Assembly: GCF_002943715.1 (NCBI RefSeq)
Contig: NZ_MQUA01000013.1
Coordinates: forward strand, 799,001-863,000
DNA: 64,000 bases
From: Polaribacter filamentus
GTDB taxonomy: Bacteria > Bacteroidota > Bacteroidia > Flavobacteriales > Flavobacteriaceae
Reading direction: 5' to 3'
Every line of letters starts with the position of its first letter. The stretch's first letter is position 1. The translations under genes and the position numbers were made by a program. Positions 36,919 through 47,200 of the stretch are shown here, piece by piece. The notes under the pieces are model-generated. The model was not told where the DNA came from. It did no database searches and was given only the letters and a program-made list of their open reading frames with translations.

Positions 36919-36957
36919 GCTGAATTTTCTTTTATATTTTAAACGAGTACCGTTTGG

Positions 36958-38268
36958 TTAGTTTCCTACCTTAATCAATGTTAAAATTCTATTAAGAACA
37001 CTTATTTCGATACCATCAGAAGGTTGTTCATCAATTTTCCATCTCACATCTATTGTGTCACCCACTCCAACTGCAGAAAGGCTCTGTAAAGAAATGTCTG
37101 AAGGATTGTTTAAATGTGTTCTTGTTCTGCTGGAATAAGGAATTAATACGTCATTTTTATAAAGGCTAAAAGTAGCCATATGATTAACGGGGGTAACAAC
37201 CGTAGTTGATCCTGATTCAAATATTGTTCCATTAACAGTTGCAGTTTGAAAGCCTGTGATGGCTCCTCCGCCTGTTCCAATATCTCCATTATATACGGAA
37301 GCACCAGTATTGGCAACTCCACCTGAACTGGTAAATATTATGAAATTAGATAAGCTCCTAAAATCTATGATGCTATTACCTGTTGGCACCGTAAGTGCAC
37401 CTTGTCCGAAAGAAATTGCTCCTAATTTAGTTAATAATCGTCCGTTTACTATGGAAGAGCCCCCTGCAACAGCAGCACCATTAGAAAATAAGGTTCCTGA
37501 GATCTTTGTACCAGCACCGAGACCAATTGCTCCATCGGCAATCCAAAAAACATTTTCTGAGGTTGCTCCGTTTGTTAAAATTACATCAACACTAGCCGCT
37601 GTATTAAATGCTCCTGCATTGGCTCTAATTATAAATAGCGGGTTTATTTCATTATTGCCATCTAGCGTAAGGGTGCCGGCAATTGATGCCGCGCCGGCTA
37701 CATTATACACCCCAGGAAGAAGCGTTTCGCCACTACCAAAAGTAAGTGCATGGGTACCGGTTACAGGTATTGCCATAATATCGGTATAAATTAAATTTAA
37801 GTCTGCAGCCGCATCTGCAGTGCTAAAACCAGTTGTATAATCAGCTGCTGGTATGCTTACTTGTCCATTAAAAAGAACAGAATATGTACCTGCTTCTAAT
37901 GCTGTTTTTGTCATGTCTGATATTACAACATCTGCAGTAGAAATCGTAGAAAGTGTTTCGCCAGATGTTGCAGAAAGGTAAGCGGCACTGCCCCAAAACA
38001 CCCAAGCACTTCCGTTATAAAAATTGTACTGGTTAGTTTCGTTATTATAGATCATTAGTCCAGTAGCAGCTGCAGTGATAGCGTCTCTTTCTACAGTTGT
38101 CATCCTAGGTATTAGGATGCCTTTGTCTGTTGTTCTCATTTCTAGTATAGAAGAAGGGTCTGGGGTAATAGCTTCACTACTAATACCCATAGATTGAGCA
38201 AGTATGGTATTACTGCTGCACAATACTGAAATAAAAGCTGCTGCGATAAGGTTTAGTTTTGAGTTCAT
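36958..38268 (-). CDS. ice-binding-like (DUF3494) secreted protein
   Basis: 436 residues with a signal peptide (SSNTILAQS). Residues 25-95 hold a Bacteroidota surface-protein segment (ILEMRTTDKGILIPRMTTVE; GLMIYNNETNQYNFYNGSAW). Residues about 100-300 form a DUF3494 ice-binding beta-solenoid: GTYSVLFNGQVSIPA, LTFGSGETLLPGVYN, NVFWIADGAIGLGAGTKISG, VNGRLLTKLGAISF. The C-terminus has a beta-sandwich-like tail. DUF3494 proteins bind ice or act as adhesins. Lying between an usher-like gene and a T9SS protein, it may be a fibre-associated adhesin. Cold habitat is inferred, not shown. Confidence 0.88.
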   Translation of the reverse strand: MNSKLNLIAAAFISVLCSSNTILAQSMGISSEAITPDPSSILEMRTTDKGILIPRMTTVERDAITAAATGLMIYNNETNQYNFYNGSAWVFWGSAAYLSATSGETLSTISTADVVISDMTKTALEAGTYSVLFNGQVSIPAADYTTGFSTADAAADLNLIYTDIMAIPVTGTHALTFGSGETLLPGVYNVAGAASIAGTLTLDGNNEINPLFIIRANAGAFNTAASVDVILTNGATSENVFWIADGAIGLGAGTKISGTLFSNGAAVAGGSSIVNGRLLTKLGAISFGQGALTVPTGNSIIDFRSLSNFIIFTSSGGVANTGASVYNGDIGTGGGAITGFQTATVNGTIFESGSTTVVTPVNHMATFSLYKNDVLIPYSSRTRTHLNNPSDISLQSLSAVGVGDTIDVRWKIDEQPSDGIEISVLNRILTLIKVGN

Positions 38269-38480
38269 TATTTTATGTTTTAAAAGGTGTTAGTTTTTTT
38301 ATGTAATAATTTTTAAATCAGTAATTTAAAACTTAATAATATCTTATCAAGATACAGTATTTTAATGGGTTTAACTAGCTTTATTAAACTACTTATCGCA
38401 TTGTTATAATGTTTTTCTAGCTGTATGTTAATTCTCAAATATGCTAAAAAAGTATCTGTTCATTTAAATACGGTTATTCT

Positions 38481-41088
38481 TTAAGGTTTTTTAGGTGCTT
38501 TTGCGCTCAATGTAAAATCAATGCCATCGATGATATCGCCGTACTCTGAAATCTTAATAGTTACCTGATGGGCTGCCGGAAGTGAATTATAGTTTAAGTT
38601 TTTTAATTGCGTTTCATCTACCCGAACAGTATATTTTCCGGGTTTTAGGCCTAAGTAGCTAAAATACCCATCAAATTCGCTTAACGTCTCCGCTATTTTC
38701 ACTCCTTTCTTATCAAAAATATGAAGGGTAACACGGCCTTGGCCTTGTATACTTTTGCTTTTTCTTAGATACACAGTTCCACTTATTTCTCCAACAGAAG
38801 TTATAGGAATAAATACCCGCTTGTATTGGCTAGGGTCTACAAGAATTCTATAGGTTTTGTGCTTAAACCTCCAGCCAATATTATCTAAATTGGTATCTGA
38901 AAATTCAATTGTATAATTTACAAAAGCATTCAAATCAAAAATTCTAACAATAGAATCTTTTTTACTGATTACTGCATTAGCACCTTGAATTTTAACAGAA
39001 GATACTAAAACTCTCTTTTCTCCCCTGTCTAATTTGCCATTATCATTTAAATCAAGAAAGGGGTGTAATAAGAGCCCTCCTTTTCCAATTGCTGAATTAT
39101 TTCCAGTATGTAGAATGCCATTATCTATACTAAAAACCATGCTGCCTTGCGCATTTTCTGTAAAACTTAAGCCACTTTCATCGTAAGAGCTGGAAATTCC
39201 TGCACGTGCAAAAGGTAAAGAATAATTGGCGCTTAAAGTAGCAGTGTTGCTTTTATCTTGTATATTTTTTTGAAAGCTTGCTCTTAAATTTATTTTAAAT
39301 ACTCTCATTTGTAGATTTATTGCAAGACTATTAAATTCATTTAGGTTGACATTATAGTTTGTGGAAGAAGTCAATACTAAACCATTTTTTAAACGGTAAC
39401 CTAGCCCCAAATTAGAGTACATTTCTGGAGTGTTTTCACTAGCCCAATTGATAAATGAATCCCAATTAAATTTTAATTTTTTAATATAACTAGAAACCGT
39501 CCAATTAAATTGATTGTAGCTAAAAGATGCATATTTTGTAGTTTGAAACTTTAATTTTGTAAAGCCATTATAAGATTTGATATGAAACGGCGTTGAAAAA
39601 TCAACTTCAAAATTTTCTAACTCAAGAGAAACTCTATTAATATTCTCTTCGATGTTTTTTGTGTAATTCACCTCTAAAAAAGCCTCTTTCGTTATATTAA
39701 AATTAAGTAAGCCTTTCAATTTATTCTGATAAATGTATTCGAAGTTTAAAACCATGCTAGAATAGGGTTGGTAAGCAACCATTGCAAAAGGTATAAAGGG
39801 TTTGTTAAAATTACTTGACAAATATTCTGCACCTGCCGCAACAGTTAAACTTCGCGTTAGGCCATAATTTAAACCGATTCTAGCAAAGCGACTATTGAGT
39901 GAATCCTTCACAATACCTGAGGTTAATGAATAGTTTAAATTTTTTCTTGCATAAAACTGTAGGGTGTGTTTTTGATGCGTTCTTCTGTACGCTCCTCACC
40001 GAGAGGGCCATAAAACTTTAATTTTATGACGGTATACCCATATACAATAGGTACTTTAAATACATACAAACCTGCGGCATCTGCTTGCGTAAAATCTATT
40101 AAAATATCATTTATATAAAGTTCTACAGTCCAATTAGGCTCTGTAGTATCAGTAACCGTATAAGATCCACTTGCTGTGCGCACTGTAGTGGGGAGTTATT
40201 AATGGATGCTCCAATTACTTTTCCACCTGTGGGCGAAAAACTTGGCCCAAAATTGGCCCTATATTCGCTTGTTTAATAATTTTATGATCATTGTTCACCC
40301 AACGCCACCCATATTTAATATTCTTAATGTCAAATTTATTTTCAGGGTTGTAATCCATACTAAAGTTGGCTTCTCCAAATAATAATTCAGTGCCAAGTGC
40401 TATAGCCATACTTGTATTACTCGTATTATTTACAGACTGAATAGAAGATAACCCCCAATCTAAAGTGCCTAATTTAAATAAGTTATAGGTTCTTGGAATG
40501 ATGGTATCTACAATAGTTGGCTTTCCTTGGAGTTGTGATATGTTCTCGCGGGCTCTTTTATACCGCAATTCCTTTAGGAATGGCAGTTCAAAATCTGCTT
40601 CTAACTTTGCCGTTAGCGATCTAGGATTAAAGATGATGTTCAATCCAAATGCTTCAAATAATAGGGATGCTTCTATATATTTTACATCAAACTGTTCTAA
40701 AATGCCATTTGAAATATCGATAGATTTACCACCAATTGTAATTCGTTTGTTTTCAAAATTTATGATGTATATGTTCTTCTCATTTTCAAGAAACCCAACT
40801 AAAGTATTTAGCTCAGGAAGACATTTGATTTTAAGTACCTTAAAGAGAGCTTCCGCATTTAAATAAATTTGATCAGATTGCGAAATAAGCACATTTGTTT
40901 CAAAATTATAACCGTCTATATAGATAGTTATTAAGACTTCGTTGTACGTTGTATCGAAATCTATCTGATTTTCTTTTTTATCTTGTGCGCTGGTCGAAAG
41001 CGCGAAAAAAAAAACATTACAAAACACTTTGATATGATACCTAATAGGCTATCATTTTTTTTGTATTATGTACGCTTAATGTGTTCAT
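38481..41088 (-). pseudogene. chaperone-usher-like outer-membrane usher, frame broken in several places
   Basis: Three consecutive minus-strand frames (41088/41027-40215, 40183-39935, 39911-38481) form one protein of about 865 residues. ATG 41088 overlaps the stop of the upstream subunit gene and gives a signal peptide only if a T8 run (41055-41062) and an A10 run (41005-41014) are each lengthened by one. Further breaks are near 40240, at G4 (40190-40193) and at T6 (39940-39945). The middle part reads TDTTEPNWTVELYINDILID, then ...VKLKFYGPLGEERTEE, then SLNSRFARIGLNYGLTRSLT, typical usher beta-barrel strands. The end has DLNDNGKLDRGE and a carboxypeptidase-regulatory-like domain (GYFSYLGLKPGKYTVRVD). 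It resembles alternative (CS1/TcfC-type) ushers. Pseudogene or consensus errors; see findings. Confidence 0.78.
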
Positions 41089-41603
41089 TATTGTTGATCA
41101 AAAGAAATTTCAAAATCCCCTGAAAAGATCCCTGCTTTCGTGTTTGGAGGTATTATAAGTGTCCCTCCAACACGCAATATTGTAATAAAGTTACAGTTGT
41201 TTTCAGTGGCAAATACGGCTCCATTGCCCCCTTTTTGTGTGGGGCCAATTTCTAATATAATTTCATCTCCGTTAGCGGCTGTTAAAATACTTGTGGGCTG
41301 GTAACTGATGGTTATAGCTCTTCCTTGACATAATTTAATTTCAAATAGCGCAGGTGTTCCTGGATAACTAGGCAATGTATTTATAGTGCCAGTAACGGTT
41401 CTGTTTCCTTGCGAATCTAAGGTAACACTTCCTCCAGAGCCATCGCTGTCATAAAATAGGCCGAAATTAAGATTTTGTGACGCATATACTGTGATAGCTC
41501 TTTGTGGCAATACAGGCGGCTGGCCAGAAGTTTTTTTTGTATAACAAAGGGCTACTAAAAATAATAACTTGATATAGGTGTCATATTTATATAATGATTT
41601 CAT
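41088..41603 (-). CDS. DUF4402-like fibre subunit
   Basis: 171 residues with a signal peptide (LLFLVALCYTKKTSGQ). The mature part is a beta-sandwich protein of the DUF4402 type: ITVYASQNLNFGLFYDSDGS, ITISYQPTSILTA and an ending GTLIIPPNTKAGIFSGDFEI. Two cysteines (in LCQGRAI and NNCNFI) could form a disulphide. It lies 11 bp after the chaperone gene, and its stop overlaps the usher's ATG, so expression is coupled. Likely a structural or tip subunit handed from chaperone to usher (inference). Confidence 0.75.
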   Translation of the reverse strand: MKSLYKYDTYIKLLFLVALCYTKKTSGQPPVLPQRAITVYASQNLNFGLFYDSDGSGGSVTLDSQGNRTVTGTINTLPSYPGTPALFEIKLCQGRAITISYQPTSILTAANGDEIILEIGPTQKGGNGAVFATENNCNFITILRVGGTLIIPPNTKAGIFSGDFEISFDQQ

Positions 41604-41614
41604 ACAAAGTTAAT

Positions 41615-42439
41615 TTATAGTTTTAAAGTTGATTCTGCAAAAACTGTAGTTTTTTTCGCTTCTGGTCGGGATTTATAAGTTATTTTTAGACTTCCTTCTA
41701 TAAAATTTATTAAAGGTGGTTTAATCACATTAATAGACATAAAGCGCCGGTTAATAGTGGTGTAAACAGCAACTCCTTTTATGACTCCAATTGTAATAGG
41801 TTCTCCTTTTAATGGCAAATATTCAACAGTGAAGTCACCATAAACAGAGCTGTTACCTGCTCTATTTATGGTAAAATTAATGAGATTGATGTCTTTTTGA
41901 CTTTCCAGTTTAAGGTCACTTAGAGTTACTGTAGAAGTTACTTTACCTGTATTAAATATAACTGGAATAGTCAAACCATATATGGGTGTTAAGTTAACGC
42001 TAACTCCGGTTATAGAATCGTTTAGTGTTTGTCCTAGGGCGGTATAATCGGTGGTAGATCTAAAATATAGGTGTGATCGGTATTCGCCTGTTTGTAAGTT
42101 TCTATCTCTTATACGTTGCAGCATCACTACCTGACCTTCTCCTGGTGCCAATGTAACTGTCCGTGGATAAATTCTAAGGTATGGTTTTGCAAAATTCTGG
42201 TCCGGGTCTGGTTCGGTAACTACTGTAAAAGTACCGTCTTCATTCATACGGCGTTCAACAAATGATACAACATATGTTTCTATCTCATTTCCAGAATTTA
42301 CCAGGTTAATTACTTCTTTAATATTGTTTTCCTCAAAAACTAATCGTGTAGGAGTTATTAATAAATTACCTTGTGCGTAAACTTTAACTTGAAAATTTAC
42401 TGTTATAAACAGGATTAAAAATAATATTTTACTATTCAT
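41615..42439 (-). CDS. PapD-like periplasmic fimbrial chaperone
   Basis: 274 residues, signal peptide ending VKVYAQG. The N-terminal immunoglobulin-like domain carries the family pattern LLITPTRLVFEENNIKEVIN...LVNSGNE, then LRIYPRTVTLAPGEGQVVML followed by QRIRD..., which corresponds to the P-R-x-x-x-L-x-P-x-x-x-Q-x-x-R motif in PapD-type chaperones. Such chaperones cap pilin subunits in the periplasm and bring them to the outer-membrane usher. It lies between two DUF4402 subunit genes and upstream of the usher-like gene. Confidence 0.85.
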   Translation of the reverse strand: MNSKILFLILFITVNFQVKVYAQGNLLITPTRLVFEENNIKEVINLVNSGNEIETYVVSFVERRMNEDGTFTVVTEPDPDQNFAKPYLRIYPRTVTLAPGEGQVVMLQRIRDRNLQTGEYRSHLYFRSTTDYTALGQTLNDSITGVSVNLTPIYGLTIPVIFNTGKVTSTVTLSDLKLESQKDINLINFTINRAGNSSVYGDFTVEYLPLKGEPITIGVIKGVAVYTTINRRFMSINVIKPPLINFIEGSLKITYKSRPEAKKTTVFAESTLKL

Positions 42440-42482
42440 AAAAAGAATTTTTTAAAGGTAGAAAATATATAAATGATTTTAT

Positions 42483-43085
42483 TTAGTCGTATTGAACGCT
42501 TATAGCATATGTTCCAGTATAAATTCCAGCGGCTTGGCTACCAGCTATGGTTAATGTTGCTCCTAATGCAAATGTATCACTTCCGTCAGCTGATGCCCAC
42601 GATTTGCTAGCAGTTGTTCCAGAGGTATATAGGCCAGCTAGTTTACTGTGTAAGTATTTAAAAGCCGTTACTGTCATCGTTGTATTTGAAACAGCATCTG
42701 TAACTACAACAGTAGCATCATCTGGTATTGTTATTTTATAGGCTAAAAGTATTTCCGATGTAACAGTAAATAATGGTATAGTAGATCTTAATGTTGTTCC
42801 ACCAGCTAAACCAATAGTAGATAAATTGGCGGCATCACTAAAGGTTGTTGTGTGTGCTGACTGGCTTGTCGGTTCTAGTATAACGGTACCTCCCACAGTA
42901 GTTTTTAGAACGATACTTCCAAAATTTAAAGCAGTACCGTTGGCTGAAAGCACTAGTGGTTTCACAAGTCTAGCTTGAACTACATTAGCGTTAAGGCTTA
43001 ATATTTCAGTAGTCTGTGCATTAGTGAACAAAGTACCGATGAAAAAGATTAAAGCGGTTATTACTAAAATTTTTAAATTATTCAT
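42483..43085 (-). CDS. DUF4402 domain protein, probable major fibre subunit
   Basis: 200 residues. Signal peptide MNNLKILVITALIFFIGTLF...NAQ, then the DUF4402 body (LNANVVQARLVKPLVLSANG; LNFGSIVLKT; ending FALGATLTIAGSQAAGIYTG). It is the first gene after the putative promoter and 43 bp before the chaperone gene. First position and the compact single domain suit the main polymerising subunit, but direct evidence is lacking. Confidence 0.85.
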   Translation of the reverse strand: MNNLKILVITALIFFIGTLFTNAQTTEILSLNANVVQARLVKPLVLSANGTALNFGSIVLKTTVGGTVILEPTSQSAHTTTFSDAANLSTIGLAGGTTLRSTIPLFTVTSEILLAYKITIPDDATVVVTDAVSNTTMTVTAFKYLHSKLAGLYTSGTTASKSWASADGSDTFALGATLTIAGSQAAGIYTGTYAISVQYD

Positions 43086-43155
43086 ATGTATTGTTTTTTA
43101 TTATTTTAAAAAAGCTTGTTAATATTTTATCTTAAACTACTTAAAATAAGGGTTG

Positions 43156-43163
43156 CAAACGTA
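43156..43163 (-). promoter_or_regulatory. TAnnTTTG -7 element of the fibre operon
   Basis: Minus-strand TACGTTTG is a full match to the Bacteroidota -7 consensus, 70 bp upstream of the first DUF4402 gene and just after the response-regulator gene. No good -33 element, consistent with activator dependence. Confidence 0.45.
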
Positions 43164-43224
43164 CTGACCTTTTTAACTTGTATTGTTATATAATTCTACT
43201 TGCAGCTTATGTAATTATGCCCTA

Positions 43225-44238
43225 CTACATTCTGTTTTCAAACCAGCTCAATTTTTTCTCCATTTTTTGATAACTTAAAATGGTCGTAATAGTTTTCTGT
43301 AAGCGCAGAAAGGCCGTTTCATTTTTCACCACATAATCAACTGCTTTATGGTGCAGGCAGTCTACTGCAACCTCAATTTTATCTTGAGAAGATAGCATGA
43401 TAATAGGAAAACTAGCATTCAAAGAATTTATCTTATCCATGGTTTCAATACCTGTCATTGCATTTTCAACAATGCTATTTAGATGGTAATCTAAAATGAT
43501 GATATCTGGATTGTGTACTAAATTTTTAATACAAAGTTCACCTGTGGTAAATGTTTCTACTTCAAAATTACCAAGTTCAAGAAACTGTAACTCTAACATT
43601 CTTAAAAAAACAGGGTTGTCTTCAACCAAGAAAAGTTTTAGTTTATTTTCGCTTGTTATTTTACTTAGGCTTTTCAATGATGGGCTCTTGGCTGATTTTC
43701 CAAGTTCTTCGAGCGGCTTTCTTCTGATGTTCTTTAATTTTAAAAACTGAGAAGGTGAAATGCCAACAACTTTTTTAAATTGAGCAGATAAATGTGGCAC
43801 GCTGCTGTAATTTAGATACCTTGAAATATCTGAAATGCTTAGTTCTCCATATGTAATTAACTCTTTTACTTTTTCTATTTTATGAATAATTAGAGTCTGC
43901 TCAATGGTAGTACCCTGAACTTCAGAGAATAAATTTGCGAGGTATTTATAATCGTAATTTAATTTTTCACTTAAATAATTAGAAAAGTTTATTTTAATGA
44001 GCCCCTCTTTATGGTCGATACTTTCAATAATTGTGCGTTTTATTTGTTCAATCAGTATTGTTTTTTTGTCGTCAATCAACTCAAAACCTATGCTGTTTAA
44101 TTCAATACTCAATAGCGCTCGCATTTTGGTAGTGATGTTTTCCATGACATCTACTTCTCCTAAATCAACAATACTAAAATGAAGACCTAAATTTATAAGC
44201 TTTTGTTTCACCGCCAATTTACAGCGATTACTTACCAT
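43225..44238 (-). CDS. AraC-type regulator with a C-terminal receiver domain
   Basis: 337 residues from ATG 44238; a TTG at 44259 would add seven and lies closer to the kinase stop. The AraC DNA-binding domain comes first (residues about 85-168: LNYDYKYLANLFSEVQGTTI and SISDISRYLNYSSVPHLSAQ). A receiver domain follows (about 200-325: LFLVEDNPVFLRML, phospho-acceptor D250 in DIIILDYHL, S-S in IIMLSSQD, K in DYVVKNE). The usual order is receiver then DNA-binding, so this is inverted. It sits 25 bp after the giant kinase gene, its likely partner, and next to the fibre operon, its likely target. Confidence 0.9.
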   Translation of the reverse strand: MVSNRCKLAVKQKLINLGLHFSIVDLGEVDVMENITTKMRALLSIELNSIGFELIDDKKTILIEQIKRTIIESIDHKEGLIKINFSNYLSEKLNYDYKYLANLFSEVQGTTIEQTLIIHKIEKVKELITYGELSISDISRYLNYSSVPHLSAQFKKVVGISPSQFLKLKNIRRKPLEELGKSAKSPSLKSLSKITSENKLKLFLVEDNPVFLRMLELQFLELGNFEVETFTTGELCIKNLVHNPDIIILDYHLNSIVENAMTGIETMDKINSLNASFPIIMLSSQDKIEVAVDCLHHKAVDYVVKNETAFLRLQKTITTILSYQKMEKKLSWFENRM

Positions 44239-44263
44239 ATGTTTTATATAAATTTTCAAAATA

Positions 44264-47200
44264 TTAACTTTTTATAGTGTTTAATTCTACTTCTAACTCT
44301 GTGTATGCCTTTTCTAATGCCTTTTCTAGCTTTATAAATTGTGCATACACTACATCTAAATGTTCCTCCTTCTCAGCGTTTTCTTCAATTTGTTTAGAAA
44401 TCGCTATAATCGCTTTTGGCAACCCCATTAAAATAAGTGTTGGTTTTATCGAATGCATTTTGCGGTGTAAGCCTTTCCAATCGCCAGCAGCTATAGACTT
44501 ATTAGCCTGTTCAATAATTACGGGTATTTCTTTCAAAATCATCTGTAACATCTCCGTGATATATACTGGCTTGTTGTTTAAATGGTCTTTTAAATACTTT
44601 AAGTTGCAAATTTTTGTTGCTTCTTGTTGATACTCAATTATTTTATCGTTTTTTCTTGTTACCAAACGAGTGATCTTTTCTAGTAATTCTGTTTCATTTA
44701 TTGGTTTAGATACATAATCATCCATACCTACCTCTTTGCATCTATCTATATCTCTTTTTGATACATCAGCTGAAAGAGCAATGATTGGAGTTCTAGATTT
44801 TTGGCCCCGCATTTTGTTACGGATATGTATGCATGTTTCCCATCCATTCATTTTAGGCATTTGTAAATCCATTAGGATGATATCGTAATCATTTTTTTCT
44901 AATAGTGCTATGGCAATTTCCCCGTTATCTGCGATATCAGATTTAAATCCTAGATGTTCTATAATGGTTTTTGCTAAAAATTGATTTATAAGCATATCGT
45001 CAACGATCAATATTTTTATATTTTTTAAGGGTTCTAATTTTTCATCATTAGAAACAATCTTTTTAGTTTTATTTTCTATTGTATAAGTTTTTAATAATGG
45101 AATGGTAATAGTAAATGTGCTGCCATTACCCAAGCTACTTTTTACCAAAATAGTTCCCTGCATCAAATCTATTAATTGTTTAACTATATTTAGCCCTAAC
45201 CCCGAGCCCCCATATTCTCGAGTAGTATACTCGTTGCTTTGGCTATATTGGTTGAAGATTTTATCTATTTTATCTTTCGGGATACCAATACCCGAATCAG
45301 ACACAATAATTTCAATGAATACTCTTTCTTTATCTTGTTTTAATAAATTTAACTTTACACCAATAAAACCTCCAGATGGGGTAAACTTTATTGCATTGCC
45401 GATAAGGTTAAATAATATCTGATTGATGCGAACGGGATCACCAAGTAACCATTTTGGAAGGCACTTATCATAGTCCGTTTTTAATGTTTGTTCTTTTTCT
45501 TCCAATTGTAATTTAAAATTATTAAGAACGGTATTGATTAAATCAGGTACTTTTAATTCGGTTTTCTCAAGTGTCATTTTACCCGCTTCTATTTTGGATA
45601 AATCTAAAATATCATTGATCACGACTAATAAGGTGTCACCAGAAGTTTTAATGGCGGTCAACTGATCCTTTTGGTTCTCATCAGCAGCGTTACGGAGTAA
45701 TATTTTAGTAAAGCCTATGATAATACCAAGAGGTGTGCGTATCTCGTGACTCATATTTGCTAAAAACTGATCTTTGAAACCCGCCAGTTCTTCTGCTTTT
45801 TCATTGGCTTTTACTAGTTTCTTATTAATTTTTTCTATCTCTGTAAGATCCCTACTTACATTACCCAAACCAATCGCTTCTCCGGTAATATTATCTCTGA
45901 TTACGAAAGCAGACATGTGTACGCGGGTCTTCTTCTTATTTTTAATATTTACTATGTGCGTTTCACCTTCCCATCGTCCTTCCTTTTTCATACTACCCTT
46001 TTCTTCTAAAATACCGTCTTTTATAAATTTAATTTCTTTCGAATCAAAAAAGTCATCGATCTTTAAGTTTGAAAGCATTTTGTTATCATCAATACCTAAA
46101 TGTTCTCTTGCAGCTTTGTTCATAAATGTTGGGTTTCCATTCATATCTCCAAAAGCGATAAAATCTTCACTGGTTTCAATTAAAGTAAACAATTGTTGTT
46201 TTTCTTTCTCTGTGTTTATTCGTTCGGTAATATTTCGAAAACTCATTACAAGACCACTATGAACTCCGTTAATAAACTTTGGGTTCGAATACCTTTCAAT
46301 TACACGGCCGTCTTTTAATTCAATAATATCAGTGTTAGTCGTTTCGGGATTTGCATATAATTCGGTTAATTTTGCAATAAATACTTCTGGATGTACCAAC
46401 TTATTTACAATGAGATCAAGTCTTCCTAAACCTTTTTGGTTATTATTTAAAACCGTTGCAGGTAAGTCCCATAATTCTCGAAATTTCTCATTATAGCTGA
46501 TAACATTTCCTAAAAGGTCAACCACTAAAATACCATCAGCAGTTGCTGCTAAGATTGCTTCAATATTCGAGAAAGACTCTTCTAATGATTTTTCAATATT
46601 TTGTCGTTCGGTAATATCCCTACTTACATTACCCAAACCAATCGCTTTTCCGGTAATATTATCTCTGATTACGAAAGCAGACATGTGTACTGGGATCTTC
46701 TCCTTAGTTTTAATATTTACTATGTGCGTTTCACCTTCCCATCTTCCTTCTTTCTTTAGATACTCTGAAATATCCTCTGTTATAAATTTAATTTCTTTAG
46801 AATCAAAAAAGTCATGGACCTTTAAGTTAGAAGGCATTTTTTCATCATCAATGCCTAGATGTTTTCTTGCGGCTTTGTTCATATATGTTGGGTTTCCATT
46901 CACATCTCCAAAAGCTATAATATCTTGACTGGTTTCAATTAAAGCAAACAATTGTTGTTTTTCTTTCTCTGCGTTTATTCGTTCGGTAATATTTCGAAAA
47001 CTCCATACACGCCCTCTATTAACCCCATTCATAACGTTTGGTTGCGAATACCTTTCAAATACACGGCCGTCTTTTAATTCAATAATATCAGAGCTTATCG
47101 CTTCTGGATTCTCATATAGTTCTTTTACTTTGGCTAGCATTTTTTGTGGGTTTGCCAACTGATGTACAATGTAGTCAAGTCCTGTGTTCTCATCCAATGA

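Noticed and set aside
37256..37789. 177-codon plus-strand open frame inside the ice-binding gene
   Set aside because: Antisense shadow of a repetitive, Ala/Gly/Thr-rich coding sequence.
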